Part shown: piece by piece, positions 10,130 to 21,115 of the stretch
How positions within the stretch are numbered: the stretch's first letter is position 1
Layout: every line of letters begins with the position of its first letter
Origin: Spiroplasma apis B31
Lineage (GTDB): Bacteria; Bacillota_I; Bacilli_A; Mycoplasmatales; Mycoplasmataceae
Reading direction: 5' to 3'
Assembly: GCF_000500935.1 (NCBI RefSeq)
Contig: NC_022998.1
Location: 1,096,555 to 1,160,554, forward strand
DNA: 64,000 bases
Made by a program: the position numbers and the translations under genes
Notes under the pieces: generated by a model
Database searches by the model: none
What the model was told of the DNA's origin: nothing
The model's input: only the letters and a program-made list of their open reading frames with translations

Positions 10130-12199
10130 TTACTTCCCATTTTTCTTAATAATTTCCTCAGCAATATTTTTTGGGGCTTCGTTATAGTGACTGAACATCA
10201 TAGTATAATTTCCACGCCCTTGGGTGAATGATCTCAACTCTGTTGCATAACCAAACATTTCTGACAATGGTACTTTTGCTTTTACAGTTTGAGCATTTCC
10301 TCTTTGTTCTGAACCCTCAATTAAACCACGTTTTGAAGAAATATTCCCCATAACGTCTCCATAATATTCATCAGGCACAGTTACTTCAACTGACATTATT
10401 GGTTCTAATAAAACTGGGTTAGTTTTTTTAGCAGCTTCCTTCAAAGCAAGTGATGAAGCTATTTTATAAGCCATCTCGTTAGAGTCGACGTCATGGTAAG
10501 ATCCATCAACGATAGTAGCTTTTACATCTATCATAGGGAAACCAGCAATTACACCATTTTGTAATGCGTTTTCTAGACCAACTCTAGCGGCGTTAATATA
10601 TTCTTTTGAGATTTTACCCCCAACGATTTTATCAACTCATTCAAAACCTTTGTCATGATTAGGTTCGAACTCTATAACTACGTGACCATATTGACCACGT
10701 CCACCAGATTGTTTAACATATTTACCTTCAACTCTAGCAGACTGACGTATTGTTTCACGATAAGAAACTTGTGGTGCTCCAACATTAGTATCTACTTTGA
10801 ATTCACGTTTCAATCTATCAACGATGATGTCTAGGTGTAATTCACCCATACCCGCGATAATTGTTTGTCCTGTTTCTTCATCTGTATAAGTTCTAAAAGT
10901 TGGGTCTTCTTCAGACAACTTGTTTAATGATATACCTAATTTTTCTTGGTCAGCTTTTGTTTTTGGTTCTAACGCTAAGTGAATAACAGGTTCTGGGAAA
11001 ATCATTGATTCTAATATTATTGGATTTTTCTCATCTGTTAGAGTATCACCTGTTGTGGTATCTTTTAATCCAACAGCTGCAGCAATATCCCCAGCATATA
11101 CTTGTTCGATTTCTTCTCTATTGTTGGCGTGCATTTTCAATAAACGACCAACTCTTTCTTTTTTATCCTTTGTAGCATTTAAAACATAACTACCTTTTGA
11201 AAGTACACCTGAATATACTCTAAAGAAAGTTAGCTTACCAACAAATGGATCAGTCATGATTTTGAAAGCAAGTGCAGAGAATGGTTCAGCATCATCTGGA
11301 TGTCTAAATGCTTCAGAACCATCTTCAAGTGTACCTTTGATTGAAGGAACATCTAATGGTGATGGTAAATAATCAACAACTGCGTCAAGCAGTAATTTAA
11401 CACCTTTATTTTTAAATGCAGACCCAGCAAGCACTGGGAAAAACTCAGCAGATATTACACCTTTTCTTATTGCTGATTTTAATTCAGGAATGGTTATTTC
11501 CTCACCATCAAGGAACTTAACCATCAATTCTTCGTCATATTCAACAGCAGCCTCTATTAAGTTTGCTCTTAATTCCTCTGCAGACTCTTTTAAGTCACTA
11601 GGAATTTCAATTTCTTTAGCGATTTCGTCAGCTGCACCGTCAAAGGTTCACGCCTTCATTTCAACTAAATCAATGATTCCTGAGAATTGATCTTCAGCCC
11701 CAATTGGTAATTGAATGGGAGAAGCTTTTGCTCCTAATCTTTCGCCGATTGTTTTAACTGAGTAAAGAAAGTCAGCTCCTGTTTTATCCATTTTGTTAAC
11801 AAAAACAATTCTTGGTACTTTGTAAGTTGTTGCTTGTCTTCAAACTGTTTCTGTTTGGGGTTCAACCCCACTTTGACCATCTAAAACTGCTACTGCTCCA
11901 TCAAGGACTCTCAAAGATCTTTCAACTTCAACTGTGAAGTCAACGTGTCCCGGAGTATCAATAATGTTAAAGCGGTGATCTGCTCAAAAAGCAGTTGTAG
12001 CAGCAGAAGTAATTGTTATTCCACGTTCTTGTTCTTGAGCCATTCAATCCATTTGTGATTCACCTTCATGTGTTTCACCAATTTTATGAATTTTACCTGT
12101 GTGAAATAAGATACGTTCTGTTGTTGTGGTTTTACCGGCGTCTATATGGGCCATAATTCCAAAATTACGAGTCCTATCTAGACTAAATTCTCTTGGCAT
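10130..12199 (-). CDS. fusA: Elongation factor G
   Basis: The 689-residue translocase GTPase shows G1 AHIDAGKT (17-24), DTPGHVDF, the EF-G-specific domain [22 protein letters not shown] in domain IV and the C-terminal domain V ending [20 protein letters not shown]. Start [20 protein letters not shown] follows GGAGAG. Encoded between rpsG and tuf as in the classic str operon. The length and all domains are complete once TGA is read as Trp. Confidence 0.99.
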
Positions 12200-12222
12200 A
12201 TTTATTCTCTCCTTTTATTCTA

Positions 12223-12690
<468 letters not shown>

Positions 12691-12732
12691 AAATTCACTC
12701 CTTTCTTATTTAATTAATGTTAATTAATCGAT

Positions 12733-13152
12733 TTATTTTTTAGCTTTTGGTTTTTTTGTACCATATAAAGAACGAGATTGCATTCTACCATTAACACCGG
12801 TTGTATCAAGTGTACCACGAATTATATGGTAACGAACCCCCGGTAAGTCTTTTACTCTACCACCACGTATTAAAACAACACTGTGTTCTTGTAAATTGTG
12901 ACCTTCACCAGGTATATAAGCGGTAACTTCCATACCATTTGTTAATCTTACCCTAGCATATTTACGTAGGGCTGAGTTAGGTTTTTTAGGTGTCATTGTA
13001 GCAACCCTTGTACAAACACCTCTTTTTTGAGGCGATGAGATTCTAGTTACTTTTTTAAGAAGTGTATTAATACCTCTATTTAAAGCTGGCGCCTTAGTTT
13101 TAAAAGTTTTAGGTTTTCTGGGTTTTCTAACTAATTGATTAATTGTTGCCAT
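12733..13152 (-). CDS. rpsL: 30S ribosomal protein S12
   Basis: The 139-residue decoding-centre protein has the conserved [20 protein letters not shown] segment (here [20 protein letters not shown]) and the [17 protein letters not shown] loop with the streptomycin-related lysine region TPKKPNSA. First gene of the str operon, with GGAGG before the ATG. Confidence 0.98.
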   Translation of the reverse strand: MATINQLVRKPRKPKTFKTKAPALNRGINTLLKKVTRISSPQKRGVCTRVATMTPKKPNSALRKYARVRLTNGMEVTAYIPGEGHNLQEHSVVLIRGGRVKDLPGVRYHIIRGTLDTTGVNGRMQSRSLYGTKKPKAKK

Positions 13153-13170
13153 TTAGTTTCCTCCTTTCCA

Positions 13171-13209
13171 CAATACCGAGTGTATTGTTAACACACAAAA
13201 TATATTATA
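13171..13209 (-). promoter_or_regulatory. str operon promoter and leader hairpin
   Basis: On the minus strand a TATAAT (13204-13209) precedes rpsL by about 52 bases. Between it and the ribosome binding site lies a small inverted repeat, CAATAC / GTATTG (13171-13187). The hairpin could be a leader element, but its role is not demonstrable from sequence. Confidence 0.45.
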
Positions 13210-13238
13210 TATTAAAATTGCTGATAATGAATAAAAAG

Positions 13239-13997
13239 TTAATTATATAAATTTATATTTGGTATTAAGTTAGTGTACTGTGTATTTGTCATCATACCTT
13301 CGTTAAGAGGGTATTGAAGTAATAAATCTAAAAGAAAATAAAATAGGTAATATGTGTTCATATAATCCATAAATAACTCTATTCTTTTTTGAGATAGGTC
13401 ATCAGTATTATGTATTGATAGTTCTTTGTAGGCTTTGTTGTATCTCAAATTAAATTCTAAAATATTCTCAACAACTTTCGAAAAAGCTCCGTGAGAGTCC
13501 AAATTAGTTATATGTATGATGTGATCGTTTAGGTTTTTGAAAAGATTTTTCTCGTCTTTTTTTAGATCTAGTTTTTCATATTTTTCTAATAATTCATTGG
13601 ATTTAAAACCAACTGCTTGAACAGCGGTTGCAAACACAACATCAACTCCCGCCTTATCCTTTATAATGCTTGTGCCTAACTTTTCATTTTTTAGATTCGT
13701 ATCAATCGATAATAATACAATTACAGCATTTTGTAATATCGAAAGAAAATGATTAATTATTATTAATTGTTCTGAATTCTCATTGATTGTTTTCCAATCA
13801 TTTAAAGTTTTATCTAATCCAATACCAAACTGTTCGATATCCGCTCGTTTGGAAAAGGTTTGTAGGCTTTCGAAGCTCTCAAGTATATTTTTAGGTACTA
13901 GAAAATCGTTTCTAACATTCTCTCGAAAGTTTTGATAAACTGTGTTTACACGATTAATAATAATTTGTTCATACTTAATTTGGTGTATTTCTTTCAT
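13239..13997 (-). CDS. Hypothetical protein, mostly helical, 252 residues
   Basis: I do not recognise this protein. It is 252 residues, soluble in appearance, predicted mostly alpha-helical, with no signal peptide or membrane segment. Notable stretches are VFATAVQAVGFKSNELLEKYEKL in the middle and MDYMNTYYLFYFLLDLLLQYP near the C-terminus, a hydrophobic amphipathic helix. ATG at 13997 follows AAAGAGATAAAA. It is upstream of and in the same direction as the str operon, and divergent from the 377-residue membrane protein gene; the shared 70-base spacer should hold both promoters. Confidence 0.7.
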   Translation of the reverse strand: MKEIHQIKYEQIIINRVNTVYQNFRENVRNDFLVPKNILESFESLQTFSKRADIEQFGIGLDKTLNDWKTINENSEQLIIINHFLSILQNAVIVLLSIDTNLKNEKLGTSIIKDKAGVDVVFATAVQAVGFKSNELLEKYEKLDLKKDEKNLFKNLNDHIIHITNLDSHGAFSKVVENILEFNLRYNKAYKELSIHNTDDLSQKRIELFMDYMNTYYLFYFLLDLLLQYPLNEGMMTNTQYTNLIPNINLYN

Positions 13998-14041
13998 TTT
14001 TATCTCTTTTCTATACTTTATATATTACTATAAATTCATAT

Positions 14042-14047
14042 TATAAT
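14042..14047 (+). promoter_or_regulatory. Possible -10 box of the 377-residue membrane protein gene
   Basis: TATAAT lies 22 bases before the ATG at 14070 in the divergent spacer. No good -35 is visible. Confidence 0.35.
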
Positions 14048-14069
14048 GAATTACAAAGAGGTGTTAAAA

Positions 14070-15203
14070 ATGGTGTGAGGCGAATCAAACTCAATAAATT
14101 TTTTAAACTGAGCGGATTATTGTAGAAACAATGTAATGAAAAGCAAGAATATAGCAAGTAGCGGTGGTGAAAACTTTAAAACTCGAAGCAACTCTGCGGA
14201 GTATCTAGCAGCTAAAGAGCAAATCCTTGGTATCATTAGAAATAACAGAACAATTAGTGTTCAAAACTTATATAATGCGATGCCTACAAAATTAGTTGCT
14301 AATCCAACAACAAAATATATCATATTACAGTTATACTTTGAAGATAATTTGCAAATACAAGGTCAAACTAAATCTAATAGCGACCATGAGACTGATTATG
14401 TATTAACTTTCGTAAAGAATGCTTTGCCTAAACAAAACACTATACAGCCTAGAAATGCACCACAAAAGAAACAATCCAACATTGAAGATCTTCTAGATAA
14501 TAACTGAATGGCCAATGGTAGAAAGTTAGAGTTCGATAAAAAAGAAACTTTAGATAAAAGTAAGTTAAATATTAGCCTAAAAAATGACTCTGTCAAACCA
14601 ACAAATGTACCACCTGTCAAACCAACAATAGACATTAGAGACTACATGAAAAAAGAGGAAAAGATAGCACCGATAGTTAATACTGATAAACCAGAAAGAA
14701 ATTTAGAAATAGAAAATAAAAATCTTAAGTACATAAATATTTCAATCCCAAAAGAGGAAAAGATAATTGAATCTAAGGAATCGACTGCTACTATTGATTT
14801 AACTTATAAACCAGAACCAATAATCTCGGTTCAAGATGTAGAAGAAAAAGCTTTTTATGGACTTAGTGCTTATGAACTGTATTATTTAGAAAACTTTATG
14901 AGGGATGCTGCTAGATTTTACAAAGAACAAAAAGCGAGAATCAAGATAATGGTTGAGGTTTTGCGTGCAAAAGCAGATGTGATTTACTTAAAAAATAAAA
15001 GTTATCCTAATGGGTTTTGGACATTTCTTTTATATTGTTCATTTATAATAATTATCCCTATATTTATATATTTAGGTATTAATTCCAATAAAGTACGAAA
15101 AAAGGCAATGAAAGATTATAATAGAAATCTTAAAAAAGCGGGGTTTGAGCAAATAAAGAAAGAGCTAAAAGAAAAGCACCCTAAAATTGTTTTCTTTTCA
15201 TAA
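14070..15203 (+). CDS. Hypothetical protein with C-terminal membrane segment, 377 residues
   Basis: Under the standard code this looks like two or three short frames; with TGA as Trp it is one 377-residue frame from the ATG at 14070 (RBS AAAGAGGTG) to the TAA at 15203. Residues 1-150 contain a helical domain (SAEYLAAKEQILGIIRNNR, then ISVQNLYNAM) that looks like a small winged-helix-type fold, though I cannot confirm it. The middle (150-270) is low-complexity and charged. Near residues 312-333 FWTFLLYCSFIIIIPIFIYL is a clear membrane helix, followed by a short basic cytoplasmic tail. So the bulk is probably cytoplasmic and membrane-tethered. No family recognised. Confidence 0.75.
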
Positions 15204-15234
15204 AAAAATAGAAGCTAAAAGCTTCTATTTTTCT
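15204..15234. terminator. Bidirectional terminator between convergent genes
   Basis: A perfect 13-bp stem AAAAATAGAAGCT / AGCTTCTATTTTT with a three-base loop (15204-15232) serves both the plus-strand gene ending at 15203 and the minus-strand gene ending at 15233. Confidence 0.9.
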
Positions 15235-15427
15235 ACATTTCTTGTTTTTTTCACTTACTTTTTAATAATTTTAGCTCGCTACTTATGTTTTTTAATTCAT
15301 TTTTTTTGATTTTCATATCAAGTTTTGCACCTTTGATGGTTTCTTTACACTTTTGTATTTCAATTTCTTGAGCTACTCTTTTTTCCTTGATATGAGCTAT
15401 CTTGTCTTTGTATTCTTCTTTAGTCAT
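15233..15427 (-). CDS. Small charged helical protein, 64 residues
   Basis: A 64-residue frame starts MTKEEYKDKIAHIKEKR and ends KSKWKKQEM, with a Trp-TGA near the end and GGAGAATTAT before the ATG. Composition is almost entirely Lys, Glu, Ile and Leu in a heptad-like pattern, so a single continuous helix or coiled coil is likely. It has a single Cys. It ends at a strong terminator, which supports it being real. I do not recognise a family; it could partner the coiled-coil protein encoded next to it. Confidence 0.6.
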
Positions 15428-15499
15428 ATAATTCTCCTTGGTTTTTAAATATAGTATTAATTCTAAATGTTTTTAATTAATAGTCAAGTGCTGATATTT

Positions 15500-16186
15500 T
15501 TAGTCCTTCAGGTTTTTAAAATAATTTTGAAGTTTGAAAATGCTTTTTTTGTCCAAGTCTTTGCATTCAAATCAAACTTGGGGTGCTTTTACATTTAATA
15601 TAAAAGCACTTGCTATTTTTTTATCAGTACAATATTCGAACATCTTCTTTTCGAGAAATAACTGTGAACTATATCTTTCATTGTAATTTGTTCTACTAGT
15701 TTTAATTCCTATTATAAAGAAAGAGTTTCCATTATCCAGAACTAGATCAATTGTTCCAAAATAATTCATATCTTCGCCGAAGTAACACATTATTGGACTT
15801 CAATAAATTCTTTTAATATTGTACTTGTAAATAAAATTATTGATTTCTGTAATATATCTTTTGGCGAGATTTAAATGTGTTGTAACATTACAATTAGTTG
15901 TGACAAGTTTAACTTTTGGTCCACTCCTTTGTAAAATACTAGCTTCAATAATTTCTTTTATACATTGATTTTGATTAATTGAAGAATCTACAATTGAAGT
16001 ATTTTTTATCGGGAAGTATGGAAAAACTTTATTCAATGCTTCATTAATTTCACTTAAGCAAACAACATCATTGACGATGTGAGTGCTTAAGTTTTTTTCA
16101 ACATAAGAATCGCTATTTATTTCTCTAATCAAAATGTATTTGTTGCTTTCATCTAATGCAATTAAATCTGATATATCATTTATCAT
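15500..16186 (-). CDS. Hypothetical protein with a degenerate PD-(D/E)XK-like segment, 228 residues
   Basis: This 228-residue protein is recovered as one frame by reading two TGA codons as Trp; start ATG at 16186 after AAAGGAACTTATA. The C-terminal half reads GTIDLVLDNGNSFFIIGIKT followed by a Tyr-rich helix with SSQLFLEKKMFEYC. This order (GxxD, hydrophobic strand, xIKTS, then Q...Y helix) matches the RecB/Cas4-type nuclease core, but the acidic residue of (D/E)xK is Gly here, so catalysis by the usual mechanism looks lost. The N-terminal half has no match I know. The nuclease-fold reading is inference and a structural search would decide it. Confidence 0.65.
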
Positions 16187-16199
16187 TATAAGTTCCTTT

Positions 16200-16243
16200 A
16201 AAAAATACAATCGAAAGTAAGGTAATTTATTTTCGATTGTATT
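16200..16243 (-). terminator. Terminator overlapping the end of the 760-residue coiled-coil gene
   Basis: A 13-bp perfect inverted repeat AATACAATCGAAA / TTTCGATTGTATT (16204-16243) encloses the stop codon in its 14-base loop and is followed on the minus strand by TTTTTT. The downstream 228-residue gene's ribosome binding site begins right after, so readthrough may feed that gene. Confidence 0.8.
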
Positions 16244-18509
16244 GATGTTTTTTTAACAACGTGCTTAACATAGAGTTTGAGGAAGTGCTCTCTAAGACGT
16301 TAACTGTTTTAGATATAGATTCTAATTTATTCACAATTCTTGAAACTTCGCTTTTAATACTCTCCATGCCTTCGTTGTTAGATAATGTTGGCAGCGTTGA
16401 TTCCAAACGCTTCATTCTTTTTTCTAACTCAGTGAACTTCATGTTATTTATTGATGATATTTCTGAGGTTTTCTTTTCAAGATCTTTCACTAATAAATTA
16501 CCTTGATTTATTACAATTTCTTGTAAGTTTTTTATTTCTTGATTCAAATTATGTTCCATTTGGTTTAAGTTTTCAAACTCCTTGGTAACTTTACTTAAGT
16601 CATACGCAGAGCTGTGGTCGACATCTTTTTGTAAGTTGCCTAAAGTTGTCTCGTTGCTTAAAGATAAATCGTTGTAGACATCTTTCTCGCTACTTACTAA
16701 ATCATTTTCAGTAGTATTGAGTTCATCAATATCCATATTTATAGCATAAGCTTTTCTCGCTTGAAGAAGTTTATTCATATCGTCTAAGTCTTCTTGTCTC
16801 TCTAAGATATTATTGTTTGAAGTTGTATTTGGAACCTCATCAGGTTTCCCCACAGTTTCTAACTTCACATTATTAAGTTCTCTTAATTTATCAGAAGCAA
16901 ACTCTTTTTTGTCTTCATCTTGATAATTTAGATCATTAAGTTGGTTTGATTGCATAACAAATGGTGTTTTTGATAAACTATTCAATCTTTTCTTTTCTTT
17001 ATTCAATGATTTTTCAGCAAGTGTAAAAATAAGGTCAGGTTGTTTAAAGTTAAAATCTTTATAAACATCTTTGATTTTGTTGGTTTTTACATCTTGAATC
17101 TCAGTCAGACCTCATAAATTCTCATCGTTGTTTTGATTAATTTCTTCAATTTGTTCGTTCGAAACCGACTGAATTGCTTGTGCTTCTTCAGATTCCTCTA
17201 ATTTAGAATCTTCGTTTTTATCTAAGATATCGTTCAAATCAAACATTTGTGATTGTTTTTCAAAAGACTTAGTTACAAGATCTTTTAGTTCATCTTCTTC
17301 TAATTTCTTATCTACACCTGACGAAGTAATTTTGGTTTTATTACGTCCATATTTTTGCTCCGAATGGTTTAAAGATAAACTTGTATTTAAAATTTCATTC
17401 AATGAGACTTCTTGTTTTTCATCCTCAAACGCGTTAGGTTCATATTGGATTATTTCAGATGACGACTCGTTTTCTTTTTCAATAAAAGCGATTTGTAAAT
17501 CTTCTGAACTTACTCTGCTACTTTTTTCAAAATCTATTTCATGATTTAAATAATCTATTAAATAACTTTCTGGTAAATTTAGTTTCTTAGCTAACATATT
17601 TAAGTTTGCTGCACGATTATTAAATTTTGAAATAAACCTTTCCTTTTTAGAACTTGATTCTGAAGAGTCTAATGACTCAATCTCGGCTCTGAATTTTTCT
17701 AGTTGATCTTTATATAATTTTCATTTGAAGTATGCTTTTTCTCGTTTTGCTTTAGATGTTTGCATAGATTTATTGTCGTTTGGCAACGCAGAACTATCAT
17801 TTGTTTTTGCTTTTTCATTTTGTTCTTGAGCCTTTTTTGTTTCTTCAAGATATTTTTGACTCTTTTGTTCCACGTTGCCTGTTAACTTTCCCTCTCTATT
17901 TACCTCTTTTTCAAATTTTTTCTCTTCATGATAAAGAGAAATTAAGCTTCGCTCTTCAGCGTAATTGTTTAATGCCTCAGAATCAAACATTGTTGCTTCT
18001 AGAATAAACCAAGATAGCAGGAATATTCCTGATGCTATTAAAACAATAACTTGACCATATAACATTCCCACAACTGCAAATATTACAAGTGCAGACTTAA
18101 TATAAGGTTTAGATATTTTTTGTTTTTTTCTAAGTCTAACAAACTCAGCAATTGCAATTGCAAATAAATAAATTGATACTGCAAGCATAATCCCAAATAT
18201 CAATCACATCTTTCATTGAACCAGACCATCAGCTGCTCCGCTTCCGTTTTGTAGTGATACAAGTCCACCTGGGGTTGGTACTCACGGGTTCACCAAGTTA
18301 CCATTAGTTCCTTCTTTTAAACTAAAAAATGGTAGTGAAAATGGTGAAGATGATAATCAATTGAACAATTTATATAAAAAAGTTTGGTTAGTAATGTCTG
18401 CTTGTGTAAGCCACAACGACGAAGTAAGACCAAGAGCTGCATAACCTGCCAGTGCGAGACTTGCAAGCATCACTAATGATCATGATAATATAATAAGTAA
18501 CATAAACAT
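16227..18509 (-). CDS. Large membrane-anchored coiled-coil protein, 760 residues
   Basis: With TGA as Trp this is one 760-residue frame from the ATG at 18509 (AAGGAGGAAATAGC upstream). Residues 3-25 form a first membrane helix, followed by a ~75-residue Gly/Pro/Asn-rich, probably extracellular segment; further membrane helices lie at about 102-125 and 138-175. The remaining ~580 residues should be cytoplasmic: a Lys/Glu-rich coiled coil (200-300), acidic low-complexity linkers, and a C-terminal coiled coil at about 610-745. This is the architecture of an envelope-to-cytoskeleton linker, but no family is recognised and the role is inference. Translationally close (13 bases) to the 614-residue gene upstream. 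Confidence 0.8.
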
Positions 18510-18521
18510 GCTATTTCCTCC

Positions 18522-20366
18522 TTAATCATTGAGATCCTTTCAATTACCAGGAACTGAAAGGAGATTGTTATTTAATGGTTTTGTTGTATCATTGCTGTCA
18601 ATCATTAAGCCATCTTTTCTTTGTTGATAAAGGTCATTTCGTTTTCTATTTTGAAATTGAACGAAAGTGCTTTCTGGGTCTACAAGAAATGCTGGGTTGA
18701 AAGTAGTATTAGCAAATTTCTCGACTCTTGCCAATTCTTCATCTCTTTCTTTGAAGATATTTTCTTCTCTTTTCCTTTGCAAATTCTTATCAACATTTAT
18801 CCTTAGTGCGGGATTTAATAAATCTACTTTAGTTTTTGCCAAATTAACGTTTCTTGTGTTATTAGTTTCTTCTTTAGACAAATTAACACTATTTGTAATA
18901 TATCTATTTCCACTATCTGCATCAATTGTTTTTATTTGATGTTGTGAACTTAAACCAGGATTTGTAGCGAGTCCGAGTTGGGGTTTATCCAAATTGAATT
19001 TTTTATCTATATTAACAAACTTGTCCGCGAACGAGTTGTTGTTCTGTTCAGGTAACTCATATTTGATTGGTGCAATAACCCTTGAGCTTAGTTCACTTAA
19101 AGACGATGACTGATCAATAGGTTTGTTCTCTCTTAAGAAAAGAGTTTGAGGTGGACGAGAAGATAGATAACCATCAACTCTAATAATATCTTCATAAGAT
19201 TCTGATTCATTCACTATCTTTTTAAGAAAGGCTTCAGGAATGTTTAATAAGAACTTAAGAGATTTAACCCCACCAAATATTACTTGAATAAAATTAATTG
19301 TATTTGTAAGTTGTTTAACACTTGAAGGTTTAAAATTATTCAAAACTATTGGTATATTAATATCTTCAATCTCATATGCTTCAAAAGCTTCGCTAAATTC
19401 TGATCAAATAAAACTTATAGGATTATCGATATCGAAATCTTCTAACAACACTGATGACTCAGAAGCTTGTTTCCCGTATTCAGTTGTTGATAGGAATAAC
19501 GAAGTTCTTTCTCATAAAGTTCTTTTATCGTCCAAGTCCAAGAAAGGCAAGGCACTGATTATTTTTTTTACTAAATAAAGATAAGGCAAACTATAAATGA
19601 ATACATCTTTTAAATCAATTATTATATGATTTGTTCTTTTTATCAACTCAACATAGGGTGCGTTATCTTCACTTAACATTAAAAAACAATTTCCAGATAA
19701 GCTATTTTTCCTCAAGTCTTCTTTGAAAGAAGCAAATGACAATTGTTTAGGAAAGCTTTGCTTTGGTGTTGTTAGTGTTTCATAATCGTTTAATCCAAAG
19801 TCTCATTCATCGCTTAAGAGAGTTGTATCAAACTCTAAAGGCTTATTAGAAACCTTAGTATCTGATGTTGTTTTTTTTCTATTTTTTGAAAACTCATAAT
19901 CATTTTCTATATCATTTGAGATCATATTACTTTCATCAGATGAATTAAATAAGCTTCAATCTTCTTTTGTAGTTTCAAAGAAATCATTGTTATTTTTTAT
20001 TTCTTCAAATCTTTCTTCTGTTTCAAAAGGTAAGTTTCCTAAACTGTTTTGTTTATCATTCGTAAACGAGATATTGTTCACAAAGTTTTCGGTAGTTCCC
20101 TCAACATTTTTATTGAAGTCATTTTGAAAGTCGTTGGTATTGTCAACTGAATAATCAGTATAGTCTAACCCAAAAGGCGGCGCACTCAATCTGGTATTTT
20201 TAACAAAAGAGTTTTTTATGAAGGACGGTGCTAACTCGTCATCTTGAGACAAACCCATTTGTGCTCCTAACTGCACAAATCTTAGTTGCTCTTTTTCTTG
20301 TCGAATTTTTTCTTTTTCTTCTTCTTCTCTTTTTTTTCTCATTCTTTCAAACGGATTTACATACAT
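18522..20366 (-). CDS. Large hypothetical soluble protein, 614 residues
   Basis: One 614-residue frame emerges when several TGA codons are read as Trp. I start at the ATG at 20366, preceded by AAGGGGGGCGACAGT, eight codons inside the longest frame. The N-terminus is YVNPFERMRKKREEEEKEK, a highly charged helix; residues 60-190 are Asn/Asp/Phe-rich and likely disordered. A folded core around 220-350 includes SFASFKEDLRKNSLSGN, hydrophobic stretches such as IIIDLKDVFIYSLPYLYLV and FIQVIFGGVKSLKFLLNIP. The last 200 residues are polar. No membrane helix or signal peptide is evident. No family recognised. It is followed after 12 bases by the membrane coiled-coil gene, so the two probably act together. 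Confidence 0.8.
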
Positions 20367-20458
20367 ACTGTCGCCCCCCTTCAAATACACTAGTAATTAT
20401 ATCACAAAAAAACTCAAAATGTTCATAAGAGTGTTGCAATGGAATATAGAGTTTGGTA

Positions 20459-20983
20459 TTATATATTCCATCTTTTTTTCTCGTTCGTGATAATATTCAC
20501 TAATCTAGAGGGCGGATTATTCAGATTCCCTATGAAAAAACATTTATTTTTTCCTAGGAAAGTGAATAATTCGGATTTCTCAGAAAGTGGATTTTGTCCG
20601 GATACATTAACACTGGTTGAGTAAATTGGTCCTACATTATCTATAATCGTTTTTATATCTTTTCTTTTTACAACTCTAATGGCAATTGTTGACTGCTTGT
20701 TTTTTAAACTCTTTGCTATTACTGTTGTTGGGTAGTCTGACATTAGATAGTTTTCTACATCATCATTCATTTCAATAAGTTTAGATGCTTGTTTTAAGTT
20801 TGAGACTAATATTATTAAAGGTTTTGTCAAGTCACTTTGTTTTAGTTCATTTATTTTTTGAGCATTGTCTGCATTAACAATCGAACTTAAACCATAGATT
20901 GTATCGGTTGGTAATATTATTATTTCATTTTTTTTTAATAAATTGATTGCTTGATTAATTTTGAATCTATTTAAAAATTTCAT
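20459..20983 (-). CDS. tsaC: Sua5/YciO/YrdC-family threonylcarbamoyl-AMP synthase
   Basis: The 174-residue protein matches TsaC/Sua5, which makes threonylcarbamoyl-AMP from threonine, bicarbonate and ATP for the t6A37 modification of ANN-decoding tRNAs. The start IILPTDTIYGLSSI contains the PTDTxYGL motif, KPLIILVSN is the KPL motif, and TIAIRVV plus STSVNVSGQNPL are the later binding segments. It is short, lacking the Sua5 C-terminal domain. ATG after AAGGAGC. It lies in a tdk-prfA-prmC-tsaC type cluster seen in Firmicutes. Confidence 0.9.
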   Translation of the reverse strand: MKFLNRFKINQAINLLKKNEIIILPTDTIYGLSSIVNADNAQKINELKQSDLTKPLIILVSNLKQASKLIEMNDDVENYLMSDYPTTVIAKSLKNKQSTIAIRVVKRKDIKTIIDNVGPIYSTSVNVSGQNPLSEKSELFTFLGKNKCFFIGNLNNPPSRLVNIITNEKKRWNI

Positions 20984-21070
20984 TAGTGCTCCTTATAATC
21001 AAATAAATTATATCATAGCGTTATGATTCTTTTCGCTTACCTGTTCTTCACAAAAAAAATTCGCTCAATT

Positions 21071-21115
21071 AAAAAATAACTCTTCGTGTTTTTTAAACTA
21101 TGAAGAGTTATTTTT
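21071..21115 (-). terminator. Terminator of the 476-residue membrane protein gene
   Basis: AAAAATAACTCTTC / GAAGAGTTATTTTT form a 14-bp stem whose loop contains the stop codon of the gene; on the minus strand it ends in TTTTTT. Confidence 0.75.

Noticed and set aside
10745..10775. GTTTCACGATAAGAAAC in fusA looks like a broken parS site
   Set aside because: The centre has extra bases compared with the 16-base parS palindrome and it lies in conserved EF-G coding sequence.
14070..15203. Two adjacent short genes in one direction
   Set aside because: The separating TGA is Trp and the following ATG is in the same frame, so it is one protein.
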